Shown here: piece after piece, positions 6,105 to 12,707 of the stretch
Layout: every line of letters starts with the position of its first letter
Numbering within the stretch: the first letter of the stretch is position 1
Origin: Spirochaetota bacterium
Lineage (GTDB): Bacteria > Spirochaetota > Spirochaetia > Treponematales > Treponemataceae
Assembly: GCA_029571425.1 (NCBI GenBank)
Contig: JAKPSR010000372.1
Span: forward strand, 1-18,294
Length of the DNA: 18,294 bases
Direction of reading: 5' to 3'
Notes under the pieces: model-generated
Databases searched by the model: none
Told to the model about the DNA's origin: nothing
What the model saw: the letters and a program-made list of their open reading frames with translations, nothing else
Program-made: the position numbers and the translations under genes

Positions 6105-8375
6105 ATGAGACCCACGCACCGCGCCCACCGCCTCGCGCTCGCCCTCGCGGCCGCGCTCCTTCCCTTGATCGCACGACCGATCGCCGTCTTCGCCGAGGAA
6201 CCAAGCCTCGCGGGAACCACGGCCGGCCTATACCGCCTCGAGCGCGGCTCGCCAACCTGCCTCTACGCCGGGACCGAGGTGCGCAAGATCGCGCGCGCGG
6301 GATCCACGTGGATACTCCTCACCTCCGACGGCATACTCACTTCGCCCTCACTCGCCTCCTTCGAGCCGAGAAACTCGGGCCTCCCTGTGAAGGTCGTGAA
6401 GACCTACGAGGCGGGCGCCAAGGGCTTCAGAAGAGAAACCCAAGAACTGAAAGACCTCGCCGTCCACCCGACGAATCCCGCGATCATGGTCACCGCGACC
6501 AAGGACGCGGTCTACCTGACGCGCGACGCCGGGCTTTCGTGGAAGAGCCTGGGCCTCGCCGCGTCGACGGCAGGAGTAAAGGCGGTCGCCTGCCTCGATC
6601 TTGCGGACGCGCAGGGAAAGCCGGCGCTCACCGTCTTCATGTCCCACCCGATCTACGGGGTTTCCTGGATACAGCCAGACGCCGCGAAGCCGGCCTGGGC
6701 GGACCTTAACGCAGGGCTTTACTCAATGCCGACTGTAAAATGGCCTGACGAGGTTTCCGATCTCGCCGCGTTCGTCCGCGCGGGCCGCGTCGAGCTCTAC
6801 GCGGGGCAAAGCTTCGCGCCAAGGATATACCGCCTCGATTGGGAAGGCCGGCGATTCATGCCCATCTGGGCGGGAGCCGACCACGCCGACGGGGTCGACG
6901 GGATGTCGGTCTCCTCTTCCGGCGACGCCCTCGTCGCCTCGTCGCCCGGCGTCCTCCGCGAGATCTCTCTTTCGCCGGATGCCCCCCGCCAATCCCTCGC
7001 GTCGGGATCCGCTCCCGACCGCGCGAAGGAACCCGCGGAGGCGGTTGAATGGCTCGCGACGGCGGGCTCCGCGCCAGGGGACCTCCTGTCTGCGTGGGTT
7101 CCCCCCGCGCGCTCAGGCGGCAGGGGTGCGCTCTCCCTATCCGAACTCTGGCTCCTGCGCCCCGATCGCCGCCTCTCGCCCTACGCCAAAATCGCCGAGG
7201 GCCGAAAGGGAACCTACGTCCCCGTCCATCAGGCGACGACTCCCGCCGGGCTCGAGCGCCATCTCGGCGTCCTCCGCGCGAACAAGCTCAACATGATCGT
7301 CATCGACATGAAGGACGACTACGGCAACCTTCGCTACGACGCGCGCGATCCCCTCGTGCTGCGCAAAGGAACGGTACGGAACCCGGTCGACCTCGACGCC
7401 CTCGTCGCGCGGTCCAAGAAGGACGGGATATACCTCGTCGCGCGCATCGTCGTCTTTAAGGACCGATCCCTCTACCGATACGCCAACGGGGCGTACGCGG
7501 TGTGGGACCGCGCCGAGGGGAAGCCCTGGCAGGGCTACGAGATAGAGACCAGAAAAATCGAGGTCGCGGCGCCCGTGCCGCCGCAGGCTGGCGCCGCCGC
7601 GGGCAACGCCAGCCCGACGCCCGAGCAACCGCGCTACGAGGAGGTCCAAAAGTACTACGACGAGTACTGGGTCGACCCCTTTAGCGAGGAGGTGTGGGAG
7701 TACAACGTCGCCATCGCGCGCGAGCTCGTCTCGCGGGGCTTCGACGAGATACAGTTTGACTACATTCGCTTCCCGACCGACGGGGAGAACCTCGGCAACG
7801 CGCGCTACCGCTGGCAGGAAGCCGGCATGGACAAGGAAAGCGCGCTGATGTCCTTCCTCTCCTACGCGCGCTCGCACATTCAGGCGCCGATATCGATCGA
7901 CATCTACGGGGCGAACGGCTGGTACCGCACGGGGGCGCGCACCGGCCAGGACGTCGAGCTCCTCGCGCGCTACGTCGACGTCATCTGCCCGATGTTCTAC
8001 CCAAGCCACTTCGAGCAGGGCTTCCTCGCGTACGACCCGGCGGAGGAGCGCACCTATCGCATCTACTATTACGGCTCGTTCCGAAACGCCGTCATCGCGC
8101 GCAACCACGTCGTCGTCAGGCCCTGGGCCCAGGCTTTCTACATCGGCGTGTCGTTCGACCGGAAATACTACAACGAGGACTACGTGCAGCGGCAGGTATT
8201 CGGCACGCGCGACGCGCTCAACCTTGGCTATACCTACTGGAACAACTCGGGAAGATACGCGGACTTGCGCCCCGACGTCGGGATCGACGTCCCGTATCCG
8301 TGGAAAACGCCCGAAGCCGAGCCCGATCGCCCGCGCCCGGCGTTCGGCGCCAAACGAAAGGACGGCGGTCGATGA
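6105..8375 (+). CDS. Exported putative glycoside hydrolase: BNR-like N-terminal region plus DUF4015 domain
   Basis: This 756-residue protein has a signal peptide: basic start, hydrophobic core at about 9-29, and likely cleavage after VFA at residue 30. It should act outside the inner membrane. Residues 31-360 look like beta-propeller repeats; one clear Asp-box (TRDAGLSW, about 140-147) resembles sialidase/BNR and photosystem-assembly-like repeats. Residues 366-735 match the DUF4015 putative glycosyl hydrolase domain (TIM barrel): the YVPVHQATTP start, IVIDMKDDYG, a DEIQFDYIRFPTDG strand end at about 547-560 and the closing GYTYWNNSGRY segment. An Ala/Pro-rich insert (about 486-508) interrupts the barrel. 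No substrate is established for DUF4015; a polysaccharide is inferred. The stop shares ATGA with the PAP2 gene, so the two are co-translated. Confidence 0.82.
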   Translation: MRPTHRAHRLALALAAALLPLIARPIAVFAEEPSLAGTTAGLYRLERGSPTCLYAGTEVRKIARAGSTWILLTSDGILTSPSLASFEPRNSGLPVKVVKTYEAGAKGFRRETQELKDLAVHPTNPAIMVTATKDAVYLTRDAGLSWKSLGLAASTAGVKAVACLDLADAQGKPALTVFMSHPIYGVSWIQPDAAKPAWADLNAGLYSMPTVKWPDEVSDLAAFVRAGRVELYAGQSFAPRIYRLDWEGRRFMPIWAGADHADGVDGMSVSSSGDALVASSPGVLREISLSPDAPRQSLASGSAPDRAKEPAEAVEWLATAGSAPGDLLSAWVPPARSGGRGALSLSELWLLRPDRRLSPYAKIAEGRKGTYVPVHQATTPAGLERHLGVLRANKLNMIVIDMKDDYGNLRYDARDPLVLRKGTVRNPVDLDALVARSKKDGIYLVARIVVFKDRSLYRYANGAYAVWDRAEGKPWQGYEIETRKIEVAAPVPPQAGAAAGNASPTPEQPRYEEVQKYYDEYWVDPFSEEVWEYNVAIARELVSRGFDEIQFDYIRFPTDGENLGNARYRWQEAGMDKESALMSFLSYARSHIQAPISIDIYGANGWYRTGARTGQDVELLARYVDVICPMFYPSHFEQGFLAYDPAEERTYRIYYYGSFRNAVIARNHVVVRPWAQAFYIGVSFDRKYYNEDYVQRQVFGTRDALNLGYTYWNNSGRYADLRPDVGIDVPYPWKTPEAEPDRPRPAFGAKRKDGGR

Positions 8376-9340
8376 TCGGCATATCTGAGGCGAGCGGGAT
8401 CTACGCGTGGGGACTCGAGGTTATCCGCGCGTTCCAGGGAATCGGCTCGCCCGCGCTAACCGCCGCCATGCGCGCCATCACCCTGATCGGCGAGCCGATC
8501 GCCTACTTCGCCATCATCCCCTTCGTGTATTGGTGCGTCGACGAGCGACGGGGACTTCTCGTCGCGCTGACGGTCTTCGCGTCGAACGGGATTAACGGCG
8601 CGATCAAGTCCGCGCTCCGCGTGCCGCGGCCCTTCGTTCTCGACCCCTCGGTCGGGATAATCGGGGAAACGGGTTTCTCCACGCCCTCCGCGCACGCGCA
8701 GAACTCGGCGGCCCTGTGGCCGACCCTGCTGCTCTGGGCGAACCCAGCGTCGCGTGCCCGGAGTAGCGCGGCCCGCAGCGCGGCAGTTGCACTGCCATTT
8801 CTCATCGGGATAAGTCGCGTATACCTCGGCGTGCACTACCCGACCGATGTCCTCGCAGGATGGGCCATCGGCGCCCTTTTCTCGGTAACGGCGCTTGTGG
8901 TTATCCCCGCGTTCGCGGGACGCGCGAGACCGATCCTCGAGACCCTCGAGGATGCGGCCCGAAAGAGCGGCAGGTCGACCCGCGGGGTCAAGATCGGCGC
9001 GGCGGCTCTCGTCGCCCTCGTGTTGAACGCGGTCGCGCGAGACGCCTCGATGGGCGGGATGTTCTTCGGGTTCGCGAGCGGCGCCGTTCTCTTACGCGAG
9101 CGGACCGAAAGCCCCTTCCGCGCGGCGTCCGGCACCGTCGCGCACAAGGCGATTCGGCTCGCGATTGGCCTCGCCGGCGCGGCGGCCGTGTTCGTCGCCC
9201 TCAAGAAGCTATTGCCAGGGGCGAGCAGTCCATGGGGCGAGGCGGGGCGCTTCGTCCGCTACGCGGCGACGGGCGCATGGGCGAGCTTCGTCGCCCCGCT
9301 TCTGTTTACGAAGATCGGCCTCGCGCGAAACTATCGATAA
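8372..9340 (+). CDS. PAP2-family membrane phosphatase
   Basis: This is a 322-residue integral membrane protein with the three PAP2 phosphatase motifs: KSALRVPRP (Lys79 to Pro87), PSAH (105-108) and SRVYLGVHYPTD (Arg149, His155, Asp159). These residues act on lipid phosphates such as undecaprenyl diphosphate or phosphatidic acid, usually facing the periplasm. About 130 residues follow motif 3 and contain further hydrophobic helices, making it longer than minimal PAP2 enzymes. I chose ATG at 8372 because it gives an ATGA overlap with the upstream DUF4015 stop and has AAGGA about 9 nt upstream. An in-frame start at 8300 would add 24 hydrophilic residues encoded inside the upstream gene. The pairing suggests a role in envelope polysaccharide or lipid-carrier recycling, which is inference. 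Its 3' end overlaps galU by 35 bp, convergently. Confidence 0.9.
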   Translation: MIGISEASGIYAWGLEVIRAFQGIGSPALTAAMRAITLIGEPIAYFAIIPFVYWCVDERRGLLVALTVFASNGINGAIKSALRVPRPFVLDPSVGIIGETGFSTPSAHAQNSAALWPTLLLWANPASRARSSAARSAAVALPFLIGISRVYLGVHYPTDVLAGWAIGALFSVTALVVIPAFAGRARPILETLEDAARKSGRSTRGVKIGAAALVALVLNAVARDASMGGMFFGFASGAVLLRERTESPFRAASGTVAHKAIRLAIGLAGAAAVFVALKKLLPGASSPWGEAGRFVRYAATGAWASFVAPLLFTKIGLARNYR

Positions 9341-10172
9341 CCGCTCGCAACTCCGGCTGCGTGTCGGCGTAGCGAAGGATCGCCTCGAGGTATCCAGCGG
9401 GCTCGCCCGTGTCGAGCCTCGTGCCCGAGATCGGACAGTAGACCACCTTCCCGGCGGCCATCAACTTATTCAGGGCGTAAATGTGAAAATACTCGCCTGG
9501 CGCGCGTCCCGCGCGATCCGCCTCCTCGAGGTGAATCTTCCATCCCTCCTCGAGAAACTCGAAGAATTCCGGGGTATAGAGGAATCGGCCTATCGAAACC
9601 TCGTGGCTCGGCTCGGTTCCCGGCGCGGGCTTCTCGACGATGGCGTCGACGCGGCGGCCGTCCTTCGCAATCGCGAGAACGCCGTACCGGGAGACGTCGC
9701 CCGGCTCCGCGATAGAGGCCAGTACTGAGCAACCCGTCTCGCGCCACGCCGCGGCAAGCTGGGCCGCGAGCGGCGTCTCGCCCATATGAAGGTCGTCGGG
9801 ATACGCGACGACGCAGGGATCGGACCCGACCCACGCGCGCGCGGCGAGCAGAGCGTGCCCCGTCCCCATCATCCGCCGCTGGCGCACGAACGCGACGTTC
9901 GCGCGGGTCGGCTCGATGCGCTCAAGCTGCGCGCGCTTTCCCTCGCGGGTAAAGACCTCCTCGAGCTCGACCTCCCGGTCAAGATAGTCCTCAAGGGCTT
10001 TCTTTCTCCTCGAGGAAATGACGAGGATCTCGAGAATGCCCGCGCGCACGAACTCGTCGATTATCAGCTGGATCGAGGGGACGTTGACGAGGGGAAGCAT
10101 CTCCTTCGGGATGGTCTTCGTGACGGGAAGAAAGCGGGTGCCGTAGCCCGCGGCGACAATGATACCTTTCAT
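9306..10172 (-). CDS. galU: UTP--glucose-1-phosphate uridylyltransferase
   Basis: GalU makes UDP-glucose from UTP and glucose 1-phosphate, feeding glycolipid and polysaccharide synthesis in the cytoplasm. The 288-residue product has the family length and motifs: the nucleotide-binding start GIIVAAGYGTRFLP (3-16), KEMLPLVN (23-30), the GTGHALLAAR helix (103-112), metal-site YPDD (124-127), SRYGVL (161-166), VEKP (179-182) and SIGRFLYTPEFF (193-204). The ATG at 10172 begins directly at the first beta strand, as usual. The bases before it contain no Shine-Dalgarno, but a TATGGT hexamer sits 11 nt upstream, so translation may be leaderless or nearly so. It is divergent from the tandem GGDEF-EAL genes, with a 7-bp inverted repeat in the shared intergenic region. 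Confidence 0.95.
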   Translation of the reverse strand: MKGIIVAAGYGTRFLPVTKTIPKEMLPLVNVPSIQLIIDEFVRAGILEILVISSRRKKALEDYLDREVELEEVFTREGKRAQLERIEPTRANVAFVRQRRMMGTGHALLAARAWVGSDPCVVAYPDDLHMGETPLAAQLAAAWRETGCSVLASIAEPGDVSRYGVLAIAKDGRRVDAIVEKPAPGTEPSHEVSIGRFLYTPEFFEFLEEGWKIHLEEADRAGRAPGEYFHIYALNKLMAAGKVVYCPISGTRLDTGEPAGYLEAILRYADTQPELRAVIDSFARGRSS

Positions 10173-10183
10173 GAACCAAGACT

Positions 10184-10189
10184 ACCATA
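10184..10189 (-). promoter_or_regulatory. Candidate -10 element of galU
   Basis: TATGGT on the minus strand ends 11 nt before the galU ATG. The implied leader is about 5 nt and there is no Shine-Dalgarno. No convincing -35 is visible. Confidence 0.35.
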
Positions 10190-10212
10190 GCCGGCGCGCG
10201 CGGGCAAGGCAT

Positions 10213-10230
10213 CCCGACCCCGCGGTCGGG
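10213..10230. promoter_or_regulatory. Perfect 7-bp inverted repeat in the galU / GGDEF-EAL divergent intergenic region (operator candidate)
   Basis: CCCGACC and GGTCGGG are separated by CCGC, forming a perfect inverted repeat with no T-tract. It lies just upstream of the candidate galU -10 region and 15 bp upstream of the TTGACG -35 of the GGDEF-EAL gene, so a protein bound here could influence both promoters. Chance occurrence in G+C-rich DNA cannot be excluded. Confidence 0.35.
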
Positions 10231-10245
10231 CGCGACACGCATCCC

Positions 10246-10274
10246 TTGACGCCGACGCCTCGAAAAACGACAAT
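10246..10274 (+). promoter_or_regulatory. Candidate sigma70-type promoter of the tandem GGDEF-EAL genes
   Basis: TTGACG (10246-10251) and GACAAT (10269-10274) are separated by 17 nt. The predicted +1 is near 10281, which lies after the first in-frame ATG (10278). This supports use of the downstream TTG start. Confidence 0.5.
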
Positions 10275-10297
10275 TTAATGGAACGAACATCCCCCGC

Positions 10298-10302
10298 GGA
10301 GG
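10298..10302 (+). promoter_or_regulatory. Shine-Dalgarno GGAGG that fixes a TTG start at 10308
   Basis: GGAGG lies 5 nt before TTG at 10308. No comparable site precedes the in-frame ATG at 10278. Starting at TTG yields a classic signal peptide beginning MKTVARA. Confidence 0.6.
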
Positions 10303-10307
10303 CTCCA

Positions 10308-12698
10308 TTGAAAACGGTCGCGCGCGCCATAATCCCGGCTATTCTCGTTTTTTCCCTTACCATGGCCACCGCCCAGAGCGCAAGACAACCGCGAATCCTC
10401 ATCCTGAACTCCTATCACCGGGGCTACCCATGGACCGACGAGCAAAACGAGGGGGCCTTCAAGGTCTTTAAGGAAACAGGGCTCTACTACGACATCCACG
10501 CCGAGTATCTCGATTGGAAACGATTCCCATCTGTCGATCATCTCGAAAGCTCTTTGAAGTACTTTCGCCGCACGTATGCCACGCACCCGATCGACGTCAT
10601 CTTGACCACCGACGATCGAGCCCTTCAATTCGCCCTCGACCATCGCGACGAGGTTTTCTCGGCCGCGCCCGTGGTCTTCAGCGGCGTGTATCCCGACGAC
10701 GCCGCGCGGATGATCGAGGGGAAAGATAAAGTCACCGGGGTATACCAACGCATGGACATTGAAGGAACCCTGCGCACGGCCCTCGCAATCCAGCCGAACC
10801 CACAGGCGGTGTACGTCATAAACGAACTCAGCGAGTCAGGGCACGGCACCGAGCGCGAGATGGAACGAATCGTCTCCGCGATGCTGCCGGGCATCGAGAT
10901 GGTGTCGCTCAGCCAACTCTCGCTCGACGAGATCAAGCAGGTAGTCTCCACGCTAAATCAAACGAGTATCCTTATCATCGGATCCTACGGATTCGACCGC
11001 GACAGGGCCATACACCACCCGGAAGTGCTCGCGCGCGAGGTTAGCCGGGCGAGCGCCATTCCCGTGCACCTTCTTTTTTCCCAGGGCTTCGGCACCGGTG
11101 CCCTCGGCGGCAGCCTCCTTTCGGGCGAGCGCCAGGGCGAAATCGCCGCGCGACTCGCCTTGCGCGTCCTATCGGGCGAAGACATGTCCGCCATCAGACC
11201 CGTGCAAAATCCCCGCTTCGACCTTCGCTACGACTTCCGCGCGATACGCCGATTCGGCATTCCCATTTCGCTTTTCCCACCCGGAGCGCAATTCGTCAAT
11301 CGCGAGGCGTCATTCCTGGAGCTGTATCGCGTCGAGGCGACGATAACGGCAATCGCCTTCCTCGCCCTCATCGCGCTGGTCATGGCGCTCGCCGCGCAGG
11401 TCAAGAAAGTCCGCCGAATCGCCTTCGTCGACCAGCTCACCGGGCTCCCAAACCGCGCCGCCGCGCCGGAGATAACGCGGCGCATGATCGCCCACACCTC
11501 ACCCGGAAAGAAATGCGGGCTCATCTCCATCGACATAGACAACTTCAAGTACGTAAACGACACCTTTGGGCACGCCGCGGGCGACAAGGTCCTGGCGGCA
11601 GCGGCGCGTGCGCTCGAGAGCGTCTCGGGAGAGCTACTGGCGTTGGCGCGGCTCGGCGGGGACGAGTTCGCCCTGGTCGCCGCGAATAGGGACCGAAAGG
11701 AGATCGAGGCGCTTGCCTCGAGTGCGCTCGCCGCGCTTGGCCAGCGGATGACCGTCGATGGCCGGCTGCACTTCCTTACCGCGAGCGCGGGGATCGCGGT
11801 CTATCCCGATAACGCCGACCGATTCCACGAGCTGCTCCAGAACGCCGACGCCGCCATGAACCGCGCGAAATCTGCGGGCAAGACGCAGTACCGTTTCTAT
11901 ACCGTCGAGATGTACCGAACGCTGCAGGAGCGAATGGACATTGAGCTCGGGCTCAGGTCGGCGATTGAGGCCGGCGAGATATTCGTGGTCTATCAGCCGC
12001 AGGTGCGCGTCGCGTCGGGCCGCGTGGAGGGCTTCGAGGCGCTCGTGCGATGGAAGCGCCCCGGGTACGGCGTCGTCAGTCCCGCGGCGTTCATACCGGT
12101 GGCGGAGGAATCTGGGCAGATCGAGCGAATCGGGCTCTTTGTACTCACGGAGGCGGCGCGGTTCGCCGCGCGGGCCGCGGCGACCGGCAGGGACGACTTC
12201 AGCATCTCGGTTAACGTTTCCGCCAAGCAGTTCAACGACCCCGATTTCGCGGCGAGAATGATGCGCGCCGTGACCGAGGCGGGCGCAAGGCCCGGCCATA
12301 TCGCGATCGAGCTTACCGAATCACTGATGATGGAATCGATGGAGGACGTCAGCGCGAAGCTCGCCCAACTCCGCGCGGCGGGATTCCTCGTCTCGCTGGA
12401 CGACTTCGGAAAGGGGTATTCGTCGCTCACCTATATAAAGGAATTGCCCATCGACCTCATCAAGATGGACAAGGCCTTCATCGACGACATGCTTAGGGAC
12501 GAGCGAAGCAGGAAGCTCGCCAAGGCCATCGTGTGCATCGCCCACGACCTTGGCCTCCGCGTCGTCGCCGAGGGCGTCGAGGTCGAGGCCCAAGCCCGGT
12601 ATCTCGCCGAGATTGACTGCGACTTTATACAGGGTTACTATTTCAGCAAGCCGGAACAGGAAGCCGACGCGATCGCCGATCTCAATAGGTACTTTTAG
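10308..12698 (+). CDS. Periplasmic ABC-substrate-binding-like sensor fused to GGDEF-EAL (c-di-GMP enzyme 1 of tandem pair)
   Basis: This 796-residue transmembrane protein, from the TTG start, would make and/or hydrolyse c-di-GMP in response to a periplasmic ligand. The signal peptide spans 1-22 (likely ATA/QS cleavage). An ABC-transporter substrate-binding-like domain (PF04392 type) spans about 29-320 and starts PRILILNSYHRGYPW. One TM helix lies at about 344-364. The GGDEF domain has an intact GGDEF at 450-454 and no RxxD I-site. The EAL domain has FEALVRW (Glu577), NVSAKQF, ELTES, LDDFGKGYSS, KMDKAFI, VVAEGVE and QGYYFSKP, all intact. An in-frame ATG at 10278 would give 10 more residues but lacks a ribosome binding site and precedes the predicted +1. 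No ABC permease or ATPase is adjacent, so the binding domain is likely a sensor. The gene is followed 9 bp later by a paralogue. Confidence 0.88.
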   Translation: MKTVARAIIPAILVFSLTMATAQSARQPRILILNSYHRGYPWTDEQNEGAFKVFKETGLYYDIHAEYLDWKRFPSVDHLESSLKYFRRTYATHPIDVILTTDDRALQFALDHRDEVFSAAPVVFSGVYPDDAARMIEGKDKVTGVYQRMDIEGTLRTALAIQPNPQAVYVINELSESGHGTEREMERIVSAMLPGIEMVSLSQLSLDEIKQVVSTLNQTSILIIGSYGFDRDRAIHHPEVLAREVSRASAIPVHLLFSQGFGTGALGGSLLSGERQGEIAARLALRVLSGEDMSAIRPVQNPRFDLRYDFRAIRRFGIPISLFPPGAQFVNREASFLELYRVEATITAIAFLALIALVMALAAQVKKVRRIAFVDQLTGLPNRAAAPEITRRMIAHTSPGKKCGLISIDIDNFKYVNDTFGHAAGDKVLAAAARALESVSGELLALARLGGDEFALVAANRDRKEIEALASSALAALGQRMTVDGRLHFLTASAGIAVYPDNADRFHELLQNADAAMNRAKSAGKTQYRFYTVEMYRTLQERMDIELGLRSAIEAGEIFVVYQPQVRVASGRVEGFEALVRWKRPGYGVVSPAAFIPVAEESGQIERIGLFVLTEAARFAARAAATGRDDFSISVNVSAKQFNDPDFAARMMRAVTEAGARPGHIAIELTESLMMESMEDVSAKLAQLRAAGFLVSLDDFGKGYSSLTYIKELPIDLIKMDKAFIDDMLRDERSRKLAKAIVCIAHDLGLRVVAEGVEVEAQARYLAEIDCDFIQGYYFSKPEQEADAIADLNRYF

Positions 12699-12707
12699 GG
12701 GAAAGCC

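Noticed and set aside
7137..8108. Minus-strand open frame (323 codons) opposite the DUF4015 domain
   Set aside because: It lies fully antisense to a conserved domain, has a composition typical of shadow frames and shows no ribosome binding site or motif.
8300..8371. Upstream in-frame extension of the PAP2 gene
   Set aside because: It would overlap the DUF4015 gene by 76 bp and add a basic hydrophilic leader. The ATGA-coupled start at 8372 is more natural.
10213..10230. Reading the 7-bp inverted repeat as a Rho-independent terminator
   Set aside because: There is no T-tract on either side, and it lies upstream of two divergent genes rather than after a gene.
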